64,000 nt of DNA from assembly GCA_944392965.1 (NCBI GenBank), contig CALXYM010000001.1, positions 248,001 through 312,000 of the forward strand, read 5' to 3'. Positions 17,045 to 26,609 of the stretch are shown in pieces. The stretch comes from an uncultured Spirochaetaceae bacterium. GTDB lineage: Bacteria; Spirochaetota; Spirochaetia; Sphaerochaetales; Sphaerochaetaceae. The stretch's first letter is position 1; each line of letters opens with the position of its first letter. The translations under genes and the position numbers were made by a program. The notes beneath the pieces were generated by a model. It saw nothing but the letters and a program-made list of their open reading frames with translations, did not search any database and had not been told where the DNA came from.

Positions 17045-17293
17045 ATGGGAAATCCTGCTTGGGCTGTTAAAAAAGTCATTCCACGAAAGGATTATACTCT
17101 TCTTATTACTTTTGAAGATGGGAAGAGCGGTGTTTATGATTTCAGACCGGATTTGTCACGTTCAATATTTAAAAAGCAGCAGAACATAGATTTCTTCATG
17201 CAGGCAAAGGTTCTTTATGGTACGGTCGTTTGGCCTGATGATAGTGACATGGCACCAGAGCATCTTTATGAGAAAGCTATCCCTGTAAAATAG
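17045..17293 (+). CDS. DUF2442 family protein
   Basis: 82-aa partner of the DUF4160 protein. It shows the family pattern VKKVIPRKDYTLLITFEDGK, then VYDFRPDL, and ends with GTVVWPDDSDMAPEHLYE. The ribosome site AAAGGAGG lies seven bases before the ATG. It is co-transcribed with the DUF4160 gene. A decayed second copy of this pair lies immediately downstream. Confidence 0.85.
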   Translation: MGNPAWAVKKVIPRKDYTLLITFEDGKSGVYDFRPDLSRSIFKKQQNIDFFMQAKVLYGTVVWPDDSDMAPEHLYEKAIPVK

Positions 17294-17361
17294 ATGGGAA
17301 TATATTTTGTGCTAAACAAATGCTCTATAAATATTATAAGGAAATTTCTTTTTCTTGAGTC

Positions 17362-17442
17362 ATGAGAATGCATCGAGATGAGCTAGTGGCTAACCGGAAA
17401 ATGTTGTCACTCGGAGATGGCTATTACAAATTGAACCTTTAA
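17362..17442 (+). pseudogene. C-terminal remnant of a second DUF4160 gene
   Basis: A 26-codon frame ending MHRDELVANRKMLSLGDGYY... matches the C-terminus of the intact DUF4160 protein (LHKDELLANWELAKEDQSLF) position by position. The N-terminal two-thirds of the gene is gone or unrecognisable. It sits just before a decayed DUF2442 start, in the same order as the intact pair. Confidence 0.6.
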
Positions 17443-17458
17443 AATAAGGAGTTAATAT

Positions 17459-17548
17459 ATGTTGAGGTTAGTTTCTGTTAGTGTTGAAGCATTGGAAAAT
17501 CTCAAGAATTTAATTACCTTTAAACATGAGAAAAAAGAAAATCTTTGA
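17459..17548 (+). pseudogene. N-terminal remnant of a second DUF2442 gene
   Basis: A 29-codon frame behind a strong AAGGAG site encodes a start like MLRLVSVSVEALENLKNLIT, which resembles the first beta-strands of DUF2442 proteins, then hits a stop. With the fragment before it, this is a decayed copy of the DUF4160/DUF2442 pair. Confidence 0.5.
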
Positions 17549-17763
17549 TGTAACTCCATATTCTGATATATGAATTCTATTTAAAAGAGTAGATAATAAT
17601 TTTGGGTAGGCTTAAAGTTAGGTGTTATTATGCAGATTTTAATAAATTCTAGGAATTTGGGAGTTCTCTAAGGAATTCTGGTACCATTTTAAGATTTTTT
17701 AATATATATTAAATCCGTCGTAAAACAGCTTGGCATCGGAAAAAATACGAGGGGGGAGAAAGT
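17549..17763 (+). promoter_or_regulatory. Intergenic region before the ssp-like operon, with a 16-bp palindrome
   Basis: No gene is seen. A perfect 16-bp palindrome TTTAATATATATTAAA lies at 17698-17713, 50 bases before the sspD-like ATG. It is preceded by repeated AGGAATT words and followed by the GGGGGGAG ribosome site. The promoter must lie here, but I could not assign a confident -35/-10 pair. The palindrome may be a repressor site. Confidence 0.4.
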
Positions 17764-19518
17764 ATGCAGAGGTATATATGCCATCATTGTGATAACTTAG
17801 AGTGTACTTCAAGCATATGTCCTGTTTGTGGAGGGAAAACAGATTCCGTAAATACTCAAATTTATTGGTGTAAAACCTGTAATGTTCCATCGTATTCAAA
17901 GACTTGTGATTGTTGTCATAGTATTTGTGATTATATTTCAACAGATATAAGGCCCGTTTTTGCAGAAGAAAGACTATTAATTGAAATAATATTAGGAATG
18001 CCAATGCAATTCGTAGAATCCTCTGTTTGGGCTGCTGGCGGAGGGGTTTATTTTATAGATGGGCAGAAAGTAAAAATTAATTTAGTGAAAGCAATTCATG
18101 AAAATGAACCAGCTATTGTTGCATCAAAACTTAAAGAGTACGAAGAATTAAACAAGAAATATTCAAATTATTCTGATTCAAAATGGTTAAAAGGTGCTAT
18201 AGAAGTAAATAAGACACATATTCAGAGTATTGAATATGAAGCTATGTCATTTATTCGTAATGAAGCGGGTAATGTTAATCTTTCTTCTATGTTTGTATCG
18301 TTTAGTTGTGGAAAAGATTCAACCGTAACGAGTAACCTTGTTCGTGAAGCTTTAGGTACGGAGAAGATAATTCATATTTATGGCGATACTACATTAGAGT
18401 ATCCAGATTCATTTTCATATTTATCTAGATTTAAAAAAGAACATCCCAAAATGCCTTTAATTGTTTCTAAAACAAAAGATCAGGATTTTTTGGATTTATG
18501 TATGTATTTAGGACCTCCTAGCAGAGTATTAAGATGGTGTTGTACTGTTTTTAAAACAGGTTCAATTAATATCCTTTTAGAGACGTTATTCAAAGGAAAA
18601 TCTCAAGTCTTGGCATTCCATGGGATAAGAAGAGCAGAGTCCTCATCAAGAAGAAAATACGATAGAGTTTCTGTTAGTCCTAAAATTACTAAACAAGTTG
18701 TGTTGCAGCCTATTTTAGATTGGATGGATTTTGATGTATGGCTATACATACTTTCAAGAAATCTAGATTTCAATGATGCATATAAAAAAGGATTTTCACG
18801 TGTTGGGTGTTGGTGTTGCCCAAACAATAGTAACTGGGCTGAATACTTAGCTAAGATTTATATGCCAGAACAGTCAATGGCATTCACGAATCTTTTATAT
18901 GATTTTGCAAAAAAAGTAGGGAAAAAGGATTGGAAAGAGTATATAGATTCAGGAAACTGGAAAGCTCGACAAGGTGGAAACGGTTTAGAAAATAGCAAAA
19001 GTGCGATACTTCAAGTTACAGAGTGTGTAAATAATGAAAATGCTTATAACTTTGAGTTAACTAGGCCAATAACAGATGCACTATATGAGCTGTTTAAACC
19101 TTTTGGAATTATCGATAAAACAATGGGAAATCAGAGACTTGGAGAAGTTTATGTCCTTAATAGGTCTGATTCAATGCCTCTATTGAAGATTGCAGGAAAG
19201 CTTGGACAGAATCGACTTAGACTATCTATATTGAATTATAGAGGTCCTTTTAGGGCTAGAAATAATGTCGAATCGTATTTGAAAGCACAAATAACAAAAT
19301 ATCAGACTTGTATTGGGTGTTATTCTTGCCCAAGCATATGTAAGCATTCTGCAATACGAGTTGAAAATAAAAAGCCTGGAGGAGTAGATCCATCAACTAT
19401 AAATTATCAGATAGATGAAAAAAAATGTGTTGGATGTTTAGAATGTATTTTACATCATAATAATGGTTGTTACATAAAGAAAGTTGTAAGGGTAAGCAAT
19501 GATAAACTACAGATTTAA
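17764..19518 (+). CDS. sspD: PAPS-reductase-family protein of a DNA phosphorothioation system (SspD/DndC-like), with zinc ribbons and ferredoxin tail
   Basis: 584-aa member of the PAPS reductase/adenine nucleotide alpha-hydrolase family. DndC/SspD proteins of this family activate DNA for sulfur insertion into the backbone. The N-terminus has several CxxC knuckles (about 6-57), like zinc ribbons. The PP-loop SCGKDS is at 181-186. Cysteines C259, C260, C349, C351 and C352 (RWCC, GCWCC) fit the Fe-S ligands known in DndC. Residues about 516-575 carry two ferredoxin-type cysteine groups (CIGCYSCPSIC, CVGCLEC). ATG 17764 follows GGGGGGAGAAAGT. The stop overlaps the next gene by 20 bases. The symbol is by family and context. 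Confidence 0.8.
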   Translation: MQRYICHHCDNLECTSSICPVCGGKTDSVNTQIYWCKTCNVPSYSKTCDCCHSICDYISTDIRPVFAEERLLIEIILGMPMQFVESSVWAAGGGVYFIDGQKVKINLVKAIHENEPAIVASKLKEYEELNKKYSNYSDSKWLKGAIEVNKTHIQSIEYEAMSFIRNEAGNVNLSSMFVSFSCGKDSTVTSNLVREALGTEKIIHIYGDTTLEYPDSFSYLSRFKKEHPKMPLIVSKTKDQDFLDLCMYLGPPSRVLRWCCTVFKTGSINILLETLFKGKSQVLAFHGIRRAESSSRRKYDRVSVSPKITKQVVLQPILDWMDFDVWLYILSRNLDFNDAYKKGFSRVGCWCCPNNSNWAEYLAKIYMPEQSMAFTNLLYDFAKKVGKKDWKEYIDSGNWKARQGGNGLENSKSAILQVTECVNNENAYNFELTRPITDALYELFKPFGIIDKTMGNQRLGEVYVLNRSDSMPLLKIAGKLGQNRLRLSILNYRGPFRARNNVESYLKAQITKYQTCIGCYSCPSICKHSAIRVENKKPGGVDPSTINYQIDEKKCVGCLECILHHNNGCYIKKVVRVSNDKLQI

Positions 19519-20356
19519 GGGTAATGAAAGCTTTTATATAAGGACAGGGTGGTTTGAGAAAGCCCTCACTGTCATGAATGAAAACAAGGATGTTAATGTT
19601 TTTTCATCTGCAAACGGAGTTTCATATTTAGGTGTGGGTTCTAATATGGTATCTTCAATAAGGTATTGGATGATTGCGGCAGGATTACTAGAAAAACAAA
19701 AAAATATTGCGACTGATCTTTCTAAGCTAATTTATGAAATAGATCCTTATTTTGAAGATATCAATACATGGTGGATAATTCATTATAATCTTGCTACAAA
19801 TCTTATTGATTGTCCTGTGAATTATGCATTTTTCAATTTAGTTGACAGAAAAAAAGCAACTAGGGAAGAGTTTGCTAAGATAATATATTCTGCAATAAAA
19901 GATAAATGTGGAATTGAAGCAAAAGAGGATTATATTAAATCTGATTTGTCCGTTTGTATAAGATCTTATTCCCCTGATGAAATAATAGAAGAATGGAAAA
20001 CTCCAGAAGATAACTATACGTGTCCACTTTGGCAATTGGGACTTTTAAGAAAAATAGGGCAAAATGAGGTGGTAAAAACTGAGCCTAGTTTAGACGCAAT
20101 AAATTATAAAGTTGTGTATCTATCATTGTTGCGTGCATTCGAAGATGTTAATGGGTTTACAATTGATGATGCTTTAAGTAAAGAGAAAGGTCCTGGGGTA
20201 ATTTTTAACATATCACGCTCAACAATGATTTCTTTGATAGAGAAGATGCAGAAACAGGGACTTGTTTCTTTTAATAGAACAGCAGGTTTGAATACTGTAT
20301 ATTTTGAAAAGAAAAAGAAAGATAATGAAGTCGTAAAGGATATACTAAATGAATAA
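19499..20356 (+). CDS. sspB: DUF4007 protein, SspB-like
   Basis: 285-aa DUF4007 protein. SspB of the single-strand phosphorothioation system belongs to this type and is reported to nick DNA. The family opening is clear: FKGNESFYIRTGWFEKAL (about 5-22), then YLGVGSNMVSSIRYWM (about 41-56) and WWIIHYNLATN (about 87-97). The C-terminal segment looks like a winged helix (VVYLSLLRAF ... LIEKMQKQGLVSF). ATG 19499 overlaps the sspD-like gene by 20 bases, and the stop overlaps the ATPase gene by 8 bases, so the genes are translationally coupled. A second protein of the same layout lies at 33737. Confidence 0.8.
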   Translation: MINYRFKGNESFYIRTGWFEKALTVMNENKDVNVFSSANGVSYLGVGSNMVSSIRYWMIAAGLLEKQKNIATDLSKLIYEIDPYFEDINTWWIIHYNLATNLIDCPVNYAFFNLVDRKKATREEFAKIIYSAIKDKCGIEAKEDYIKSDLSVCIRSYSPDEIIEEWKTPEDNYTCPLWQLGLLRKIGQNEVVKTEPSLDAINYKVVYLSLLRAFEDVNGFTIDDALSKEKGPGVIFNISRSTMISLIEKMQKQGLVSFNRTAGLNTVYFEKKKKDNEVVKDILNE

Positions 20357-23300
20357 TTATAGTGAAATAATTGGGATTAATTCGATATTTCAAAATTCTA
20401 TAAATCTAGAAATTGATTTAAATGACGAGAATAAAATAAAACAATATATACCTACTCCAGAGGGTTGTTTAATTCTCAACTATTATTTGAATTCCATATT
20501 AGATAATACTTTCAGAAACCAATATTCCCATTCAACTACTTTAGTTGGCCCTTATGGAAAAGGAAAATCGTTCCTTCTTTTAGTACTTCTTTTTATCATA
20601 TCTCATGATATAAACAATAGGACATGGAAAAATCTCAGAAATAGGATAGCTGAAATAAACAAAGACACTGCTTTTATGATGGATGAGATCAGTAAGAGAA
20701 AAATCAAGCTTATGCCCGTTCTTCTTAATAATGATTATGAAGATTTGAAACAAGTTTTTCTTGTTGCTCTTTCTTCAGCTCTTAATGAATTTGGAATAAA
20801 AGAACTAATGCCAGAAACATCATTCGATGTTGCATTGAAAATTATCAATAAATGGGAGAGTAATTCATCTTTTATAAAAGATATAAACTTGATATTACAA
20901 GCAGAAAACATATCTTTGAAAGACTTAAAAAAAAGACTAAGAAATAAAGAAAAATATTTTTACAACCTATTTGTGAAGCTATACAACTCTGTAATTCCAG
21001 GCCAGGAATTTAATCCTTTCATAAGTGATTCAATAGTATCAATTCTAAAAAGTGTAGCAACTTCTTTAAAAACTCAGACAGATTTTAGCGGCATATATTT
21101 TGTATTTGATGAATTTAGTAAATTCCTTGATTCGGAGACTCCATATTTTTCAGAAGAATTAAAGACTCTTCAGGATATTTTTGAACTTTGTAATAGAACA
21201 GAAGAAAAATCCCAGATTCATATTTGTTGTGTAATTCATAAACCTCTTTCTTTCTATGCAAATAGTAAAGGCCAAGCAAAAAGAAATTCTTTTAAGACTA
21301 TCGAAGGTAGAGTGAAAGAAATACTTTTTGCTAGAAGCATAAATGAAAATTTTCAGCTGATTGAAAAAGCTATTATTAAGAAGAAAGCTTTTAATAATCT
21401 TTGGAAAGATATCTATGCTACACATAAAGAATATTATCAGAAACTGAAAGTAGAAAGTATCTGTACGGTTTTTGATTTAGATAAAATTATTAAAGGATGC
21501 TTTCCTTTGAACCCGTATTCCGTTTATTCTCTTATTCAGCTATCTGAAAAAGTTGCACAGAATGAAAGAACTCTTTTTTCTTTTATTTCAGATAAAGACA
21601 AAAACAGTCTAAATTCTTTTGTTGGTAGTCAAAAAGAAGGACTATTGAATGTTGATCGAATATATGATTATTTTTCTCCTATTCTTGCCTCAACAGATGA
21701 CGAACTGATAAAAAGGATTTATTACAAGACAGAAGCATGTTTATCTACAGTAAGTGAAGAAGAACAAAAGAAAACTATCAAGGCATTGGCTGTTTCCACT
21801 ATGATAGATGATCCTGTTATTGTTCCTCCAATAGCTAGAATTATTGCTCTTTCATTAGCAATGCCAGAAGGGAAAGTTGTAAAAGCGATAGAAGAATTAG
21901 AGAGAAATAGTTTTATTAGAAAAAGCTCTTTTAACGGCTTTCTATCTTTTTCAGGAGCGAATAGTGCTGCCATCAACGAAAAGATAAATAATCTTATTCA
22001 AGATTCAAATATGGATTTTAGACTTTCTGACATTTTAGAAACTGTAACGGAAGAAAGGTTTGCTCTTCCTAGAAAGTATAATGCAAAAATGAAAATGACG
22101 CGATTTTATAAAGTTATTTATATTTCTGCTGATACATTCTTGAAGCTTGGTAGCCTTTCTGCGTTAGATGCTAATAATGTTGCAGATGGACTTTTAATAA
22201 AAATGTTTTTTTGTGAGGAAAATGAGAATCTTGAACAAAAAGTAAGGGAAAAGTATTCGACATTTAATTCTAAAACTTCTATAGTTTTGCTTGCAAAGCA
22301 TTCGATATCGAGAAAAGGACAGCTTCTGCTGAAAGAGTTTCGTGCTTTAGAAGAAGTTGAAAGAATCTTTAAAGATGATCTTGTATCTAAAGAAATTAAG
22401 TTAATGCGAGCTGAGTTGAAAAATGATTTAGCAAAGATTTTTAAAGATTATTTTAATGATGTTATAAGGATACCAGAGAATACGGGTTCTCTTTCCGAAG
22501 AAATGTCTACTGAAATGTTTAATGTATTTACCAATACCCCAATTATTAATAATGAACTTCTTAATAAGAATAACCTTTCTGCTACTTACAGTAAAGCAAG
22601 AAAAAACGTGATTAAGGTATTGCTAAATAGAGAGTCCATTAATCAGCACTATAAATATAGTTCACCTGAGGTTACGATTTACAACTCAATCTTTAGGGGT
22701 AACAAAGGTGAATGTTTTGAATCCATTAAAGATTGCTTTGATGTGATAAATAATAAATTGCTTTCTACACATAGTGATCAGGCTACTACCGTAAAATCTT
22801 TAGTGGAGCCATTAAGGCAACAACCATATGGATTACGGAAAGGGGTAATTCCACTATTAGTCGCAAAAGTCCTAGGAGATATGCCTGAAAACTACTTCAT
22901 GCTATTACTTGATAGAAAAGAAATACCTTTAAATGAAAGTAATTTGGAAAAAGCAATAGAATCTCAAGATAATAAGTATAAGTTTAAGATTATTAGAAAC
23001 CTTGCAGAAAAAAGGGCATATATATCTGAGCTTATGACTATATTCGAACTTGTACCCTCCTCAAATTTTGGAGAGGATATTATAAAGCTTATTAATGCTA
23101 TTAAAAATTATTGTCTTAATCTTCCGGGGCTTGTTAAAGCCTCAAATGAGAAATCAAACATACTTAAATTGAATGAAATCTCTATAAATTTCGTGTCTAG
23201 TTTTTTAAAGATGGATATTAATCCATATGAGAAGATATTCGATCAGCTTCCATGCATTAATACAAAAAAGAAAATGTCTTATGCTGAAACAGTTGAAATA

Positions 23301-23744
23301 GTCCGTAAGATAAAAAATGAACTCGATAATGTTCTTATAAAATTTGAAAATAGCATTTTGGAAAAAATTCTTAATGTAGGATGTTTTTCTTATGCTTCAT
23401 TTGTTTCTCTTCTTATTGAGAAGGAGGAATTTGCTCATATCGGAAATGTAAGTAAAGAAGAGTTGATAGATATGTTATCTGTCAAATTACTTCATTTGCA
23501 TATTAGAGATTGGAATTATGATAGAACAGAAGACCTTATAGACAGTGTAAGCGATTTACTTTCTAGTTTTGATGATAGTTTCGTAACAGCTGATTCATTT
23601 ACTCCATTAAGTGAAGATGTAGAAAGCCCATTTGAAGAGAGCTTGATGAATATGCTAAGAGACAATCTAGACTCATTTGGAGATGCTTTATCTAAGGTAC
23701 AGAAACTAAATGTGTTATATAAACTAATTAAGGAGATACAGTGA
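20349..23744 (+). CDS. sspC: Large P-loop ATPase, SspC-like
   Basis: 1131-aa ATPase that always travels with the DUF4007 and PAPS-reductase genes in such clusters. Walker A GPYGKGKS is at 67-74 and Walker B YFVFDEFSKF has D254 and E255. After the motor comes a long helical region without motifs I recognise. SspC proteins are ATPases needed for phosphorothioation, and this assignment rests on context plus the P-loop. It is not the SMC-like DndD. The ATG overlaps the sspB-like stop, and its own TGA overlaps the GTG of the next gene. The motif spacing is nearly identical to that of the ATPase at 34556. Confidence 0.7.
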   Translation: MNNYSEIIGINSIFQNSINLEIDLNDENKIKQYIPTPEGCLILNYYLNSILDNTFRNQYSHSTTLVGPYGKGKSFLLLVLLFIISHDINNRTWKNLRNRIAEINKDTAFMMDEISKRKIKLMPVLLNNDYEDLKQVFLVALSSALNEFGIKELMPETSFDVALKIINKWESNSSFIKDINLILQAENISLKDLKKRLRNKEKYFYNLFVKLYNSVIPGQEFNPFISDSIVSILKSVATSLKTQTDFSGIYFVFDEFSKFLDSETPYFSEELKTLQDIFELCNRTEEKSQIHICCVIHKPLSFYANSKGQAKRNSFKTIEGRVKEILFARSINENFQLIEKAIIKKKAFNNLWKDIYATHKEYYQKLKVESICTVFDLDKIIKGCFPLNPYSVYSLIQLSEKVAQNERTLFSFISDKDKNSLNSFVGSQKEGLLNVDRIYDYFSPILASTDDELIKRIYYKTEACLSTVSEEEQKKTIKALAVSTMIDDPVIVPPIARIIALSLAMPEGKVVKAIEELERNSFIRKSSFNGFLSFSGANSAAINEKINNLIQDSNMDFRLSDILETVTEERFALPRKYNAKMKMTRFYKVIYISADTFLKLGSLSALDANNVADGLLIKMFFCEENENLEQKVREKYSTFNSKTSIVLLAKHSISRKGQLLLKEFRALEEVERIFKDDLVSKEIKLMRAELKNDLAKIFKDYFNDVIRIPENTGSLSEEMSTEMFNVFTNTPIINNELLNKNNLSATYSKARKNVIKVLLNRESINQHYKYSSPEVTIYNSIFRGNKGECFESIKDCFDVINNKLLSTHSDQATTVKSLVEPLRQQPYGLRKGVIPLLVAKVLGDMPENYFMLLLDRKEIPLNESNLEKAIESQDNKYKFKIIRNLAEKRAYISELMTIFELVPSSNFGEDIIKLINAIKNYCLNLPGLVKASNEKSNILKLNEISINFVSSFLKMDINPYEKIFDQLPCINTKKKMSYAETVEIVRKIKNELDNVLIKFENSILEKILNVGCFSYASFVSLLIEKEEFAHIGNVSKEELIDMLSVKLLHLHIRDWNYDRTEDLIDSVSDLLSSFDDSFVTADSFTPLSEDVESPFEESLMNMLRDNLDSFGDALSKVQKLNVLYKLIKEIQ

Positions 23745-24871
23745 TTTACTTAGACAATGCAGCTACAACATATCCAAAGTCTGAGGTCTTCTATTCTGCT
23801 ATAGATGATGCCAATAGAAATCATGCATTTAATATAGGGAGGAGTAGTTATAATTCTGCTCGAGAATGTTTTAGTATTATGGAGGAAACGCGTAGCCTAT
23901 TGGGAGCTATTGTTTCTGCAGATAAGTCAAATGTCTATTTTGCATCCTCTGCCACAGAAGCTTTGAATCAAATTATTTATGGTCTTGATTTGAATAAAGG
24001 TGACAATGTTTATGTTTCTCCTTTTGAACACAATGCGATAATGAGGCCTCTTCATCTGTTAGAAGAAAAAATTGGAATAAGCGTGAAAGTTATTCCCTTT
24101 AATGACGAAACATGGGCGGTAGATGAGATAAAATGTATCAATGCTTTTGCTCTTTACCCACCCAAAGCGGTCTTTCTTTCTCAAGTTAGCAATGTTACTG
24201 GTTATTGCCTTCCTTATCAGAGTATTTTTGAACTTTCTAAAACATTTGGGTCTGTTAATATTTTAGATGCATCTCAAGGTTTTGCTGTACTACCAATAAA
24301 GAAGACAACAAGCATAGACTTCATAGTATTTGCGGGGCATAAGTCACTTTATGCAGGATTTGGTATCGCAGGTTTTATTAAGACAGGAAATGTGGTGTTA
24401 AATATAGTAAAAGCCGGTGGAACGGGGGCAGATAGCCTTAATTTAAATATGCCTGATAACGGCTATTCTCGCTATGAAGCAGGTAGTCCTAATATTGTAG
24501 CTGTGTATGGACTAAAAGCTTCACTTGAATGGCATAAAAAGGTCGATATAGAAAAGAAGGAAAGAGAGCTTACAGGGATATTATTATCTGAATTAGAAGG
24601 CTTAAATAATATTATAGTATTTAAGCCGGAAAGTTCAGCTAGAATGCTAGGTATCGTATCTTTTGCCATCGAAGGGTATTTATCTGATGATGTTGGGATC
24701 ATACTTTCGGATGAATTTGATATCGCGGTAAGAACAGGATATCATTGTGCTCCATTAGTACATAATTTTATCAAAAGCATTGATTATGGTGGTACAATAA
24801 GAGTTAGTTTTGGTGCTTTTAACTCAGAAAAAGACATATCAGAACTGATTAAAGCTTTGAAAACGTTGTAG
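23741..24871 (+). CDS. sspA: Cysteine desulfurase, SspA/DndA-like
   Basis: 376-aa class V aminotransferase-fold, PLP-dependent enzyme that takes sulfur from cysteine as a protein persulfide. It starts with the family signature YLDNAATTYPK. The PLP lysine is K201 in FAGHKSLY, and the persulfide cysteine is C336 in RTGYHCAPLVH. These motifs are closer to the SufS-like desulfurase-family branch than to IscS. GTG at 23741 overlaps the previous TGA. Within the operon it should feed sulfur to the SspD-like protein. Full length, no damage seen. Confidence 0.88.
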   Translation: MIYLDNAATTYPKSEVFYSAIDDANRNHAFNIGRSSYNSARECFSIMEETRSLLGAIVSADKSNVYFASSATEALNQIIYGLDLNKGDNVYVSPFEHNAIMRPLHLLEEKIGISVKVIPFNDETWAVDEIKCINAFALYPPKAVFLSQVSNVTGYCLPYQSIFELSKTFGSVNILDASQGFAVLPIKKTTSIDFIVFAGHKSLYAGFGIAGFIKTGNVVLNIVKAGGTGADSLNLNMPDNGYSRYEAGSPNIVAVYGLKASLEWHKKVDIEKKERELTGILLSELEGLNNIIVFKPESSARMLGIVSFAIEGYLSDDVGIILSDEFDIAVRTGYHCAPLVHNFIKSIDYGGTIRVSFGAFNSEKDISELIKALKTL

Positions 24872-24881
24872 GGGCGCACAA

Positions 24882-26609
24882 GTGAGAGAGTTTGTAGAAT
24901 ATCTGAATACCCTTCATAGAATGGGCGGTAATAACAGTAATGCTACGGCTGAGGCCAATTATAATAGCAAAAATAAAGAGTATGCTGATAAAATCCGAGT
25001 TGACGATGATCAGATAGTACAAGAAGTAATAGAAGCTCTGAAGATAAACCATAAGGTTCTCCTAACAGGATTTGCAGGAGATGGAAAAACTACAATAGCA
25101 AATATCGTTGCAGGAAAAATTCTTACTGAAGTAAGAACTGTTCTTTCTATTCCAACCCTAAATAGGCCTCTTGTTGCTATCAAAGACTTAAGTGAAATCG
25201 GAGATGATGAAGACTTTTTATATGATGACTTGATTTCTGACAATCAGGATTTGATGATTGTATCTAACACTGGAACAATAAGAAAACGGCTTCTTGGACT
25301 TTATGAAAGACTAAATAAAAAATACCAACTAGGAAGTAAGCCTCAATTCGATGGTAAGATTTTAAGTGGTATTGAAGGGATGGAAAATTATAAAGGAAAA
25401 ATTAAAATAGGGGACGATTTATCTATTATAACATTTAACCTTGTAAAGAAAGATAACTTATCTTTAGCTGAAAAAATATTTAGAAAAATTCTCGATCATC
25501 CAGATTGGGATTCTGCCTCCGAAAAAGAAAGGAGGTCTGTTCCATATATAAATAGACAGTTATTGCGCTCTGATGATTATCATGCACTAAAGCAGATGAT
25601 GCAGATTTATAGAAGAATTTATGAATACGGACACAGGCTTACAGTTAGAAATTTATTAGAGCATTTCTCTTACACCATAACAAAGAATAAGAAAAGTAAT
25701 GAAGAGTGGAATGGAGATATAGATGACCTCTTTTTCAGTAATTTCTTTTCGAAAAATGCGGTATTAAATGGAATGACGGGAGCTATTGTTGTTAACGAAG
25801 CCCATTTCGGAATAGATATCGATGCCAACTGGAAAAGGAGAATTTGGCTTAAAACTAATGAAGAAAAATACAAAATCCGTTTTTCTAATTCTAAAATTAT
25901 GGAATTATATGAAAACAGCCGTGCAAATTTTCTGAGAAGGCGATCTCAAAATGAGAAAAGACTCATTATAATTAGGATGTTATATTTCCTTAATCTTGAG
26001 CTTGAAGATTCTGAGTGTGCTTGGCGGTTTTTGACTTCTTTTCTTAGCTCTCCTGCATTCTATTATTTTGATAAAATTCAGAAGAATGGAAAACTTAGTG
26101 GTAGGGATAGTCTTTATATTGCTTCAAAAATTATGCATGTTATAAGGGAATATTTTTTGGGAATGAAAATTCCGGAATCTTCTATAAGTCCTTCTTCTAA
26201 ACAGAATATTTACATAGCTATGTCAAGAAATACTTCAAAAATAAAACAAACTGCACAAGTCATACTTGATGAGTTTGAGTGGAAAGGGGATAAGGCATTA
26301 AATGTTTATACAGATTATAGGGGGATTCGGCAGTTTTGCTTGAAAATAGCTGAGTACGGAGAAGAGGAAATTGAGTTACCTTTACCGTTTTTGGACTATC
26401 TACTTTCTTGTCATTTAGGTGTTATGTCAGATCCTGCATTTGCTAGCTATAGGAAACGATTAGATAAGATAAAGGATGGTATTCTAAAAAATAGGCAAGA
26501 AAATGATCATACAAGAATAAAAATAGCATATTTAGGGAGTAAACATGATCCGCATGTCATAGAGTTTATCGAAGAAGAAGGCGAAATCTTTTGTGTGGAG
26601 GTTGATTGA
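24882..26609 (+). CDS. DptF-like P-loop protein of phosphorothioation-dependent restriction
   Basis: 575-aa ATPase resembling DptF (DndF), a component of the restriction half of DNA phosphorothioation systems. Walker A GFAGDGKTT is at 63-71, followed by an NTPase-like core (LMIVSNTGTIRKRLL at about 124-138). The C-terminal half is helical and unassigned. The start is GTG at 24882, ten bases after the desulfurase stop. Its TGA overlaps the ATG of the next gene. Length and the F-G-H gene order support the call. The published SspFGH module is the closest described setting for such genes next to sspBCD. Confidence 0.7.
   Translation: MREFVEYLNTLHRMGGNNSNATAEANYNSKNKEYADKIRVDDDQIVQEVIEALKINHKVLLTGFAGDGKTTIANIVAGKILTEVRTVLSIPTLNRPLVAIKDLSEIGDDEDFLYDDLISDNQDLMIVSNTGTIRKRLLGLYERLNKKYQLGSKPQFDGKILSGIEGMENYKGKIKIGDDLSIITFNLVKKDNLSLAEKIFRKILDHPDWDSASEKERRSVPYINRQLLRSDDYHALKQMMQIYRRIYEYGHRLTVRNLLEHFSYTITKNKKSNEEWNGDIDDLFFSNFFSKNAVLNGMTGAIVVNEAHFGIDIDANWKRRIWLKTNEEKYKIRFSNSKIMELYENSRANFLRRRSQNEKRLIIIRMLYFLNLELEDSECAWRFLTSFLSSPAFYYFDKIQKNGKLSGRDSLYIASKIMHVIREYFLGMKIPESSISPSSKQNIYIAMSRNTSKIKQTAQVILDEFEWKGDKALNVYTDYRGIRQFCLKIAEYGEEEIELPLPFLDYLLSCHLGVMSDPAFASYRKRLDKIKDGILKNRQENDHTRIKIAYLGSKHDPHVIEFIEEEGEIFCVEVD

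Noticed and set aside
17764-24871. Calling the modification genes DndABCDE
   Set aside because: There is no DndB, no SMC-like DndD and no small DndE. DUF4007 plus a large ATPase points to the Ssp type.
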